From the NCBI GenBank assembly GCA_965262875.1, contig OZ253569.1, positions 1,426,001 to 1,490,000 of the forward strand: DNA of 64,000 bases, read 5' to 3'. The notes beneath the pieces were generated by a model. The model did no database searches. It saw only the letters and a program-made list of their open reading frames with translations, and was not told where the DNA came from. Made by a program: the position numbers and the translations under genes. Numbering within the stretch: position 1 is the stretch's first letter; every line of letters begins with the position of its first letter. The stretch is from JBALVT01 sp965262875 (GTDB taxonomy: Bacteria > Pseudomonadota > Gammaproteobacteria > Pseudomonadales > Halieaceae). Shown piece after piece: positions 25,052-33,540 of the stretch.

Positions 25052-26425
25052 ATGTTCGCAGCGAAGAAAGCGCGGGGGGCCACCGCGAATCGCGACAAAA
25101 TCGAGTTTGCGCGCCAACATCTGCTCGTAGCTGCAGGGGCCATCGCCTGCATCGCACTCACGGCTATTTTCCTGCCATCGAACGATGTCGAAGCGAACAA
25201 AGCCGAGCCTTTGCAGAAGTTGCTCGGTGTACAGGCCCATACCCCACTAACGGAAACTGCTGAAGCTGTTGAGGTAGTTGCAGAACCAACTCCTCCTGAA
25301 CCACCCTGGCAAGACTACATAGTAGAAAAGGGAGACAACCTATCGCTCATTTTCAGGCGAGCCGGGTTCTCAGATAAAGATATCTACGCCATCACCAAGC
25401 AAGCACCTGATGGCAAATCCCTCACCCACATCTTCCCGGGGCAAACTATCTCCTTTCAAAAAGCTGAAAGCGAAGAGCTTGTCGCACTACGACATATTAT
25501 CTCCAAGCTGAAAACCGTCAGCTATGAACTCCTGGAGGGGAAATTTGATTCGAGCACCCAAATCCGAGTACCTGAGGCAAGACAAGGGTGGGCGAGCGCC
25601 GAAATAGTCTCTTCGCTGTTTCTAGCGGGTCAGGAGGCTGGCCTCTCTCACAATAAAATTATGGAGCTGGCAAGTATTTTTGGTGGAGTAATCGACTTCG
25701 TAATGGATCCACGAAAAGGCGACACCATTCACCTGCTCTACGAAGACTTGTATCTGGACGACGAAAAGTTTGGGGTAGGCAAAATCCTTGCAGCCTCGTT
25801 TACCAATCAAGGCAAGACGTTCAACGCCTACCGCTACGAAGACACGAATGGAGAGGAGGGCTACTACAACGCCGAAGGGGTTAGCATGCGCAAGGTATTC
25901 CTTCTCGCTCCCCTTGACTTCACTCGTATCAGTTCCAACTTCAACCTGCGACGTATGCATCCTATCTACAAAACCACGAAACCCCATCGCGGCACTGACT
26001 ACGCAGCATCGAGAGGAACACCGGTATTTGCCGTAGGCGATGGTCGAGTTCAGCGCACAGGGTACAGTAGAGCCAATGGTAACTATGTGTTTATCTCCCA
26101 CGGCGAAACTTATGTAACCAAGTATTTGCACTTACACAAACGCAATGTAAAACAGGGGCAGCGCGTTTCACAAAGTCAGGTAATTGGAACAGTTGGTGCC
26201 ACTGGAGCCGCTACCGGTCCACATCTACACTACGAGTTTTTAGTCAACGGAGTGCATCGAAACCCGCGCACCATTCACAAGCAACTGCCGAAGGCCAAGT
26301 CATTGGACGCGGCTGAACTACCGAGATTTAAAGGGGCCATCGGCGGCGTATCCTCAGAGCTTGCCGCGCTGCAAGTTGACAGTCGCCTCGCCCAGAATAG
26401 CCCTTTAACGTCTCCAACCAATTGA
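25052..26425 (+). CDS. M23 peptidoglycan endopeptidase (MepM-like)
   Basis: 457 residues from ATG 25052, chosen because a TATAAT promoter lies at 25013 and the longer frame starts before it. N-terminal membrane anchor (HLLVAAGAIACIALTAIFL, about residues 26-44), an OapA/LysM-like domain (DYIVEKGDNLSLIFRRAGFS, about 90-140), and a C-terminal LytM domain with zinc ligands in KPHRGTDYAASRG and GPHLHYEF. It cleaves peptide cross-links to let the wall grow. anmK follows after 7 bases, so peptidoglycan hydrolysis and recycling are co-transcribed. Confidence 0.93.
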   Translation: MFAAKKARGATANRDKIEFARQHLLVAAGAIACIALTAIFLPSNDVEANKAEPLQKLLGVQAHTPLTETAEAVEVVAEPTPPEPPWQDYIVEKGDNLSLIFRRAGFSDKDIYAITKQAPDGKSLTHIFPGQTISFQKAESEELVALRHIISKLKTVSYELLEGKFDSSTQIRVPEARQGWASAEIVSSLFLAGQEAGLSHNKIMELASIFGGVIDFVMDPRKGDTIHLLYEDLYLDDEKFGVGKILAASFTNQGKTFNAYRYEDTNGEEGYYNAEGVSMRKVFLLAPLDFTRISSNFNLRRMHPIYKTTKPHRGTDYAASRGTPVFAVGDGRVQRTGYSRANGNYVFISHGETYVTKYLHLHKRNVKQGQRVSQSQVIGTVGATGAATGPHLHYEFLVNGVHRNPRTIHKQLPKAKSLDAAELPRFKGAIGGVSSELAALQVDSRLAQNSPLTSPTN

Positions 26426-26432
26426 ACTGCCA

Positions 26433-27587
26433 ATGAGTAGCAGCTCTAAAGATTCCTCCGCCCCCTCGCTCTATGTCGGTTTGATGTCAGGAACCAGCAT
26501 CGATTCCATCGATGCGGCAATCGTAGAATGCTCCGATGACGGGACGAACCTCGTTGCGACACGAGAACACCCCATCCCCGATACAACGCGCAATGACATC
26601 GCCGCAATCAGCCAAAGCGGGGACAGTGAAATCGAGCGCATGGGCAGGCTGGACCGCAAGTTGGGAGAGTTGTTTGCCGAGGCCGCTCTTCAACTGTTGC
26701 ACGACAACAACACTCCGAGCTCCGCAATAACAGCAATCGGCAGTCACGGTCAAACTATCCGGCATCGCCCCCCGTCCTCCGCAACGTCTGCCCAAGATTG
26801 CTTCACCTTGCAAGTTGGAGATCCGAATACCATCGCAGAACGCACTGGTATCACTACCGTCTCCGACTTTCGCCGCCGGGATATCGCTGCTGGCGGGGAA
26901 GGCGCCCCCCTGGCGCCAGCATTTCACGCCGCCGTATTTTCAGCACCCAACATCAACCGGGCAATTGTCAACGTCGGTGGAATAGCCAACGCGTCTATAT
27001 TGTGTGGCTCGGAGCTGGCCATGGGTTTCGACACAGGCCCAGGCAATACCCTCCTGGACCAATGGGCATCAAAACATACCAGTCAGCGATACGATGCCGA
27101 GGGTGACTGGGCGGCCGAAGGGGAAGTCGTGTCGGGATTGCTCGATTCGATGCTTCAACATCCCTTTTTACATAAGAGCGGTCCACGAAGCACTGGCAAA
27201 GAGGCTTTCAATCTGGATTGGCTGACAAGCTGTCTCGACGGGCTTCCCGAGCGCAGTCCACAAAACATTCAGGCCACATTGGCCGAGTTTACAGCACAGA
27301 GTATTGTCGCGGGTATACACAGCAGTGGCATTTCCGTAGAGGAGGTTTACGTCTGCGGCGGTGGCGCTCACAACACTGACCTTATGCGCAGGCTCTATCG
27401 CATGCTGGACCCCACGCTCCTGGCGACCACCAGTGCAATTGGCATGGACCCGGATTGGGTAGAAGCCGCAGCTTTTGCTTGGCTTGCGAGGCAGACTCTT
27501 GAAGGATTGGCTGGAAATGCTCCTGTGGTCACTGGAGCCAATGGACTACGAATACTGGGAGGGATATATCCCGGAAAGCTAGACTAG
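26433..27587 (+). CDS. anmK: Anhydro-N-acetylmuramic acid kinase
   Basis: 384 residues. Phosphorylates and opens anhydro-MurNAc recovered from peptidoglycan turnover. Typical YVGLMSGTSIDSIDAAIVEC near the N terminus, GSHGQTIRHRP, VNVGGIANAS, GFDTGPGNTLLDQWA and the C-terminal VCGGGAHNTDLMRRL. Follows the M23 peptidase closely. Its TAG stop contains the TA into which IS630 copy 2 inserted; because the TA is duplicated, the stop codon is preserved and the protein is complete. Confidence 0.96.
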   Translation: MSSSSKDSSAPSLYVGLMSGTSIDSIDAAIVECSDDGTNLVATREHPIPDTTRNDIAAISQSGDSEIERMGRLDRKLGELFAEAALQLLHDNNTPSSAITAIGSHGQTIRHRPPSSATSAQDCFTLQVGDPNTIAERTGITTVSDFRRRDIAAGGEGAPLAPAFHAAVFSAPNINRAIVNVGGIANASILCGSELAMGFDTGPGNTLLDQWASKHTSQRYDAEGDWAAEGEVVSGLLDSMLQHPFLHKSGPRSTGKEAFNLDWLTSCLDGLPERSPQNIQATLAEFTAQSIVAGIHSSGISVEEVYVCGGGAHNTDLMRRLYRMLDPTLLATTSAIGMDPDWVEAAAFAWLARQTLEGLAGNAPVVTGANGLRILGGIYPGKLD

Positions 27588-28046
27588 TGTAGTGTATTAA
27601 ACAGATTAATGATATAATGATTACTTCATTCACTACCCGTGTGAAGCTAATGCCCGCCCAAATAAATATAACTTTAACAGCGCAAGAGAAAAAGCAGTTG
27701 GAAAAAAATGTTAGAAGCAAAACGACACCGGTTCGATTGGTAGAGCGCTCAAGGATTATTTTGCTCGCTGCAAAAAATGTTCCCAACTACAAAATTGCTG
27801 AAGAGCTGGAAATTGATGTCAACAAGGTAGGCCGATGGCGCAATCGTTTTTTTGAGAGAGGGTTTCGGGGAATAGAAAAAGATTTGCCAAGAGGGGCTAA
27901 TCACGGCGGCAAGAATTCTGCGGACCAGGCAAAGCTGCGGTCGAAAGTCATCAAGATAACCACGCAGGAAAAACCCAAGGATGGCACCCACTGGACAACC
28001 CGGGGTTTGGCAAAAGTGATGGGCATTAATCACTCCTTTATAAATA

Positions 28047-29527
28047 GTCGACCCTGAAAAACGCTTAACATGTTGATTGTATTAGATAATACTGGGTATT
28101 TGTGAGATGATTTCGACCAGTTTCAAGCCTATTTGGCACTTAATCCGGTCGAAACAAAGGTGGCTCTCGATGAAAGATTCTTCCCCCGATCACCATCAAA
28201 TGAGTTTTATGGCTGCTGGGTTGATGGATCAACTCAATCCGAAACACCCTCTGTTACATCTTGCGCGAACCATACCCTGGGACTTTTTTGAATCGGAGTT
28301 CGCTCCCTTGTATGCGGCAACTGGCAGGCCTGCCAAACCCGTACGCTTGATGGTGGGTTTATCTATTCTCAAGCATATGGAAAATGTCAGCGACGAGGTT
28401 ATCGTGCAACACTGGGTACAAAACCCGTATTACCAGGCATTTTGCGGGGAGGTTGAATTCCAGTGGTCATTCCCTTGTGACCCATCCGATCTGGTGTACT
28501 TCCGCAAGCGAGTCGGCGAAAAGGGATTTGAAAAAATATTGGCATCCTCTATCACCATTCATGGTGAGAAAGCGGTCGAAGAGGAAGTCTGTATTGACAC
28601 CACAGTACAGGAAAAAAACATCACCTTTCCCACCGATGCAAAGTTGTACCGAAAGATTATTGTTCGTTGCCTGAAATTGGCCAGGAAAGAAGGGATAACA
28701 CTTCGCCGCAGTTATGCCAAGGAAATTAAGCAAAGAAAACTGGAATGTCGTTTTGCGGGACATCCCAGGAACCGTGCCAAGGCCCGCAAAGCCGTTAAGC
28801 GGCTAAAGACCATTGCCGGTCGTTTAGTGCGGGAATTGGAGCGTAAACTGCCACTCGACATTCTGGAAAAGCTGGCAGAGGACTTTGCACTATTCCATCG
28901 TGGACTGAACCAGAAGCGAGGGGATACGAACAAGCTGTACAGCTTGCACGAACCCCATGTCTACTGCATGAGTAAAGGCAAAGAGCATAAGCGCTATGAA
29001 TTTGGCACCAAGGTTTCTATCACGACAACTCGGGATTCAAAAATCATTGTTGGTGCCATGGCCTTTGATACGAACAAATTTGATGGTCATACGCTGCCGG
29101 AGGTGCTGTTGCAATTGAAGCGGCTTAACAAACTGAAACCGGCCGTTGGCTTATGTGATCGGGGTTACAAAGGGAAGAAAAAGATCAATGACACGCGGAT
29201 CATAATGCCCAGCACAGGTACTCGGGATACGGATAGTGCCTACCAGGTGCTGATGCGGAAACGTTTTAGAAAGCGGGCTGGCATAGAGCCGGTGATCGGC
29301 CACCTGAAGTCGGATCATCGATTGAACAAAAGTTATCTCAAAGGATTTGAAGGCGACCAGATTAACGTACTGATGGCAGCCGCGGCGTTTAACTTCAGGA
29401 AGTGGATGAGATTGTTTTTATTGGCCCCGAAAACGGCTTCCTTATGGAGTCGTTTAACGCAGTTTATTATCAAGCCACGGCATTACGGCGATGCCGTGAT
29501 GGCCAATTAGGCTTTTTCAGGGTCGAC
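28047..29527 (+). mobile_element. IS5/IS1182-type element nested in IS630 copy 2
   Basis: 1481 bases, same 15-base perfect ends as the copy at 21513-22992, flanked by TAAATA at 28041-28046 and 29528-29533. Differs from the first copy by one inserted C, an A/G change near the start of the gene and a few changes near the 3' end (the alanine codons around 29378). Same orientation relative to the host IS630. Confidence 0.92.
28107..29510 (+). CDS. IS5/IS1182-type transposase, copy 2, altered N terminus
   Basis: 467 codons from ATG 28107. From PDHHQMSFM onward it is essentially identical to copy 1, with the same DDE residues. Two small differences change its front: ATAATT to ATGATT creates an ATG, and a fifth C in the CTTCCCCC run (about 28172) puts that ATG in frame with the core. 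The first 26 residues (MISTSFKPIWHLIRSKQRWL...) are therefore read in a different frame from copy 1. Whether both versions work is unknown; one may be a sequencing or decay artefact. Confidence 0.75.
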   Translation: MISTSFKPIWHLIRSKQRWLSMKDSSPDHHQMSFMAAGLMDQLNPKHPLLHLARTIPWDFFESEFAPLYAATGRPAKPVRLMVGLSILKHMENVSDEVIVQHWVQNPYYQAFCGEVEFQWSFPCDPSDLVYFRKRVGEKGFEKILASSITIHGEKAVEEEVCIDTTVQEKNITFPTDAKLYRKIIVRCLKLARKEGITLRRSYAKEIKQRKLECRFAGHPRNRAKARKAVKRLKTIAGRLVRELERKLPLDILEKLAEDFALFHRGLNQKRGDTNKLYSLHEPHVYCMSKGKEHKRYEFGTKVSITTTRDSKIIVGAMAFDTNKFDGHTLPEVLLQLKRLNKLKPAVGLCDRGYKGKKKINDTRIIMPSTGTRDTDSAYQVLMRKRFRKRAGIEPVIGHLKSDHRLNKSYLKGFEGDQINVLMAAAAFNFRKWMRLFLLAPKTASLWSRLTQFIIKPRHYGDAVMAN

Positions 29528-30253
29528 TAAATAGAGTGTGGCGAGAAGTTGGTCTGAAGCCACACCTGGTTGCTCAGTTCAAGGTGAGCAACGATCCTGC
29601 CTTTGAAGAAAAGCTACGCGATGTTGTTGGCTTGTATTTATCGCCGCCAGAGAATGCAGTTGTTTTCTGTGTTGACGAAAAGAGTTCCATTCAAGCGCTG
29701 GACAGAACGCAGCCGGGATTGCCGATGAAGCCCGGGCGCGGCGGAACCATGACTCACGACTATAAGCGTCATGGTACAAGCACCTTGTTTGCGGCACTGA
29801 ACACCCTGACTGGTGATGTTATCGGTGAGTGCAAAAAGCGTCACCGGCACCAGGAATTTTTGGCGTTTCTGAAGACTGTGGAAAAACAAACACCCAAGGA
29901 GTTAGACCTTCACCTTATCGTTGATAACTACGCGACGCACAAACACGAAAAAGTGAAGAACTGGATTAAGCGTAATAAAAGGGTTCACTTACACTTTATT
30001 CCAACCAGTTCTTCGTGGCTAAATCTGGTGGAGAGATTTTTTGGTTTGTTGACAGAAAGGCAACTGCGCCGTGGTGTATTCACATCGGTACAAGAGCTGG
30101 AAGAGACCATCATGGATTTTATTGAGAGGCACAATGAAGATAAAAAGCCATTTGCCTGGACAAAGTCCGCAGAAGAGATTTTGGAGAAAGTGGGGCGCGC
30201 AAGGCATGCACTCTCAAATCATCAGCCAGTTTAATACACTACACTAGCGTCTA

Positions 30254-30702
30254 TCAGAAATACAAATAGTCCTCTTCCTTTACCAAGCGATTAACTTCTC
30301 CTGGACCGTAGGGAACCGTCCCCACAAATGACTGCAACTCTTCGACCATAATCTGATTTCCACCCATCCAGGTTTCGCAGGCCTTAATATCAACCACCCC
30401 GAGGGCCGATAAACTCGCAGCCAAGTCTACTGTGGCTTTGTACATCATATAGTTCTGCCTAAGTAGCACGCGTACCTCCGGGCCATGAAGCACAAAGGCT
30501 ACCGGCATCTGCGAACCCAAGGTGAGCTGACCGTCCAACAGCAACACTGTTCTGCACGTTTCAAAGCCGTTTGCAGTTCCTCAGCAGTATGAAGTTCGAT
30601 ACCGGCAATATAGCCTGAGGGTCCTACACTATCTGACTGAGCGAGTGCCGGCCACGGCCCCAAGACCAAAAGGACCGCCAGTAAGATCAACCGCAAGGAC
30701 AT
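30254..30702 (-). pseudogene. DsrE-family periplasmic protein, frameshifted
   Basis: N-terminal signal peptide (MSLRLILLAVLLVLGPWPAL, ending AQS) and GIELHTAEELQTALKRAEQ are in one frame; LLLDGQLTLGSQMPVAFVLH, GPEVRVLLRQNY, VDLAASLSALGVVDIKACET and VPYGPGEVNRLVKEE are in another. One missing base near 30547 would join them into a single protein of about 149 residues like other DsrE-family proteins. It lies 9 bases after the erpA stop, probably same operon. Either a recent pseudogene or a one-base sequence error. Confidence 0.75.
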
Positions 30703-30711
30703 CTAAAAGGA

Positions 30712-31065
30712 CTAAATCGAAAAGGAGGAGCCACAGCCACAGGTGGCAGTGGCGTTCGGATTGTTGATGACAAAGCGAGAGCCTTCCAGCCCCTCCGTGT
30801 AATCCACCTCGGAACCTGCAAGGTATTGAAAGCTCATGGGGTCAACCAGAACTGTCACCCCCTCTCTTTCAATGACCGTATCATCATCGGCCATCAGCTC
30901 ATCGAAAGTGAAACCGTACTGAAACCCAGAACAGCCGCCGCCAGTAATGAACACGCGGAGCTTCAGTTCCTCGTTTTCTTCCTCGGTGACCAGATCTCTC
31001 ACCTTAGTGACAGCGCGGGCGGATAGGTTAATACCGGTCGGATTGAATGTTTCAGCTACTGACAT
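30712..31065 (-). CDS. erpA: Iron-sulfur cluster insertion protein
   Basis: 117-residue A-type carrier that hands Fe-S clusters to target enzymes. The three conserved cysteines are in GGGCSGFQYGF and TATCGCGSSFSI. Acidic loop LVTEEENEELKLRVFIT is typical of ErpA rather than IscA. Stands alone from the isc genes, next to bactofilin and argC, as in related genomes. About 100 bases upstream separate it from the bactofilin stop. Confidence 0.94.
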   Translation of the reverse strand: MSVAETFNPTGINLSARAVTKVRDLVTEEENEELKLRVFITGGGCSGFQYGFTFDELMADDDTVIEREGVTVLVDPMSFQYLAGSEVDYTEGLEGSRFVINNPNATATCGCGSSFSI

Positions 31066-31163
31066 GGTAAATCTCTACAATCAGCCGAAATTCTGGCTGG
31101 TGTTAGTCGCCAGATCTCAATGGATTTGGCGAATGGATATAAAGTATCGTAAATCCGACTAAA

Positions 31164-31637
31164 TTAGTCAACTTTTCCAGGATCACTGGATACCCGCTTA
31201 CCAAATGCAAGGTCCCCTACTTCATTCACCATCACCGTTGGATCTGAGGCCTTGGGAGCCGCCACTTCCGACGGCTTTACCACATGTTGCAGACCACCGT
31301 TAACCTGGGCACCTACAGCCATTTCAACAACAGTATAGAAAACATTGCCCTGAATCTGAGCCTTTGAAGCAAGCTCCAGGTGGCGCCCAGAGTGAACATC
31401 GCCCTCAATAGAGCCATTTACGATCACCGAAGGAGCACTAATATCTCCCTCAACCCGGCCTTTATCGACCACCCGAACACAGGCCTCGGTATCCGGTTTG
31501 GCAACGATATTGCCCTGGACCAGGCCCTCTACATCCAAATTTCCACTAAAGTGGATATCACCAACGATAATGGTATCTCTGGATACTAATGTTGTACCAC
31601 CGGACACACCTACCCCACCTTTTTTACTTCCCAACAT
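31164..31637 (-). CDS. Bactofilin (polymer-forming cytoskeletal protein)
   Basis: 157 residues with the right-handed beta-helix repeat of bactofilins (TLVSRDTIIVGDIHFSGNLD, VEGLVQGNIVAKPDTEACVR, ... GSIEGDVHSGRHLELASKAQ), unstructured ends, no membrane segment. These proteins polymerise without nucleotide at the inner membrane and help shape cells or place wall enzymes. The start overlaps the DUF6776 gene end by 14 bases, so the two are coupled; the M23 peptidase a few kb away is a plausible partner since bactofilins and M23 proteins often work together. Confidence 0.9.
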   Translation of the reverse strand: MLGSKKGGVGVSGGTTLVSRDTIIVGDIHFSGNLDVEGLVQGNIVAKPDTEACVRVVDKGRVEGDISAPSVIVNGSIEGDVHSGRHLELASKAQIQGNVFYTVVEMAVGAQVNGGLQHVVKPSEVAAPKASDPTVMVNEVGDLAFGKRVSSDPGKVD

Positions 31638-32370
31638 AGGTAAACCTCTCTTGTATTGACCACGGGAATTGCTCGACGATCTCTGCTTTGGTGGGAGTTA
31701 CGCTTCTCGCCACAATCGCAATCGTTTTGGGCTCAAAGCCCTCGGGCAACTCCAACTCTCCCTCTACGGTTTGAAAATACCGAAATCGCAATGCTATATT
31801 CTCAGATTCAACCTCTTCACTGAGAACCGAAAGCGCTAGGCTGCTTTCCTTTTGATCAGTAACGCCTTTTACCTTCACAGACAAAGTTCCTTTAAGCAAA
31901 CTGTGCTTTCGTGATTCCTGCCGCGCAATGATGCGAAAGGCAAAACGACGCTCTGTATTAGTGTCAATAATCTCTATCGGTTTTAGCGTCAGTCCTTTTG
32001 CTATATCACCTGGCGACATCAGGCTCTGATAAAAAGTCAGGCTCTCCTCCAAATGGAGGATTTGCTCTTTTTGCGCAGCGATCTCCTGACGAACCAGCTC
32101 CAGAGCGGCCCGATCAACCTCGCTGCGTGTACTGCTAATATCCAGGTTCGCTTCCAGCGTTTGAAACCGTTTCGTCGCCTCGGGCCCGGCGCGTTCCATT
32201 TCTCGATAAACTTCCGGATCAATTCCCATCCCGCTGTAGGCCGCTCGCTGTCCCAAGTAGAACCCCGCTGCCAACAAAACACCTGTCACTACAACGCCGA
32301 CCAATACCTGGATCTCTCGCGTTCGTACATGGCGCCGCTGTACTACTGTCTCGTATTGATTTGAGTCCAT
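31624..32370 (-). CDS. DUF6776 family membrane protein
   Basis: 248 residues. One N-terminal membrane segment (REIQVLVGVVVTGVLLAAGFY, residues about 18-38), a coiled coil (about 65-115, ...VRQEIAAQKEQILHLEESLT), and a C-terminal beta-rich domain presumably in the periplasm (FAFRIIARQESRKHSLLKGT ...). The family is known only by context, typically next to bactofilin and argC, and has no assigned activity. The gene overlap with bactofilin suggests the pair acts together as cytoskeleton and membrane anchor; that is inference. Confidence 0.8.
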   Translation of the reverse strand: MDSNQYETVVQRRHVRTREIQVLVGVVVTGVLLAAGFYLGQRAAYSGMGIDPEVYREMERAGPEATKRFQTLEANLDISSTRSEVDRAALELVRQEIAAQKEQILHLEESLTFYQSLMSPGDIAKGLTLKPIEIIDTNTERRFAFRIIARQESRKHSLLKGTLSVKVKGVTDQKESSLALSVLSEEVESENIALRFRYFQTVEGELELPEGFEPKTIAIVARSVTPTKAEIVEQFPWSIQERFTYVGK

Positions 32371-32382
32371 CGCTCCTTGCCG

Positions 32383-33414
32383 CTAAGGCAACAATCCCAC
32401 ATTTCCCAGCCCCATTGACTCAGACAATCCCATCATAATATTCATATTCTGGATGGCCTGACCAGAGGCTCCCTTCACCAGATTATCTATGACAGTCATC
32501 ACAACCACTGTGTCGCGATCCTGGGGGGTACACACCGAAATTTGACATCGATTGGCGCCTTTAACGGTGCGCGTTTGCGGAAACTGGCCCGCCGGCAGTA
32601 CGTCGACAAAAGGCTCATCAGCATATCGAGATTCATACAGGGCTTGTAAATCTGTGGCGTCCCCAGTCAAACGCGCATACAAGGTTGAGTGAATTCCACG
32701 AACTATGGGTAGCAGGTGGGGAACAAAAGTGACTGCCACCGAGCTCTTTGCGACATCGGACAGACCCTGCTCGATTTCTGGTAGATGTCGATGTCCAGAA
32801 ACGGCGTAGGCCTTGAAGCTGTCACTCGTTTCACTCAAAAGATTATCAATTTTTGCTTGCCTTCCCGCCCCGCTGACACCGGAAGCAGAACTGGCGATAA
32901 GAGTAGAGGTATCGACCAGAGCAGTATCCAGTAGGGGTATGAAACCCAGTTGTACCGAAGTGGGATAACAGCCCGGACAGGCCACCAGCTGGGCGGAGGC
33001 AATCAATTCTCGATTGACTTCAGGCAGGCCGTAGACGGCGGTCTTCAGAAGCTCCGGGCAAGCGTGGACCTCGCCATACCAATTGGACCAAAGGTCGGCA
33101 TCGCGGATTCTAAAATCAGCCGACAGATCAACTATTCGAGTACCCGCGGCAAGCAGCTCGGGGACCAGGTTCATGGCCACATTATGTGGGGTGGCGAAGA
33201 AGACCACATCACAGCTGGCCAATTGCTTAAGCTGCGGATCGCTATAGGCCAGATCATAATGCCCACGAAGATTGGGATAGAGATCGTCTACGCGCCGTCC
33301 GGCTTCGACCCTGGAGGTAATCGCAACCACCTCTACCTGCTCATGCTGCGCCAGCAGCCTGAGCAATTCGACCCCGGTATACCCGGTCCCTCCTACAATA
33401 CCCACCTTTACCAT
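32383..33414 (-). CDS. argC: N-acetyl-gamma-glutamyl-phosphate reductase
   Basis: 343 residues; third step of arginine synthesis, NADPH-dependent. N-terminal VGIVGGTGYTGVELLRLLAQ dinucleotide site, catalytic cysteine in LVACPGCYPTSVQL (about residue 148), and HRHLPEIEQGL with the conserved histidine. Full length. DUF6776 follows 12 bases downstream, so argC-DUF6776-bactofilin(-erpA) may be one transcript. Confidence 0.96.
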   Translation of the reverse strand: MVKVGIVGGTGYTGVELLRLLAQHEQVEVVAITSRVEAGRRVDDLYPNLRGHYDLAYSDPQLKQLASCDVVFFATPHNVAMNLVPELLAAGTRIVDLSADFRIRDADLWSNWYGEVHACPELLKTAVYGLPEVNRELIASAQLVACPGCYPTSVQLGFIPLLDTALVDTSTLIASSASGVSGAGRQAKIDNLLSETSDSFKAYAVSGHRHLPEIEQGLSDVAKSSVAVTFVPHLLPIVRGIHSTLYARLTGDATDLQALYESRYADEPFVDVLPAGQFPQTRTVKGANRCQISVCTPQDRDTVVVMTVIDNLVKGASGQAIQNMNIMMGLSESMGLGNVGLLP

Positions 33415-33540
33415 CGATCAACCCTTATCTTCGCCGAACTATCTTCCGCCCATTACCGTGGGTCGGCCGACCAGTATAAAAGCAATATGCTTGGAGATAA
33501 CTGTTAATATTGGGATTTCTCCAGTTAGTAGGGAAAACCG

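Larger units (their letters stand above)
27650..30234 (+). pseudogene. IS630 transposase, copy 2, interrupted
   Basis: Reading frame is open from ATG 27650 (MPAQINITLTAQEKKQLEKN; ATG 27617 also possible) to the insertion at 28047, and from 29534 to 30234. The break falls after HSFIN, before RVWREVGLKPHLVA. All DDE residues are in the second part (CVDEKSS, VDNYATH, WLNLVERFF). Unlike copy 1 the A7 run near 27691 keeps the frame. Removing the nested 1481 bases and one TAAATA would restore a full gene. Confidence 0.88.
27587..30244 (+). mobile_element. IS630-family element, copy 2, interrupted by an IS5/IS1182-type element
   Basis: Ends GTGTAGTGTATTAAAC and GTTTAATACACTACAC (perfect inverted repeat), flanked by TA at 27585-27586 and 30245-30246 within CTAG on both sides. 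1171 bases once the nested element and its duplication are removed. Opposite in orientation to copy 1; the pair brackets tyrS, the M23 peptidase gene and anmK. Inserted exactly at the anmK stop and 9 bases from the convergent dsrE-like gene end. Confidence 0.92.

Noticed and set aside
20903..30244. Composite transposon carrying tyrS
   Set aside because: Each IS630 copy has its own TA duplication, and tyrS, the M23 peptidase gene and anmK look like normal core synteny, so the segment was not carried in.
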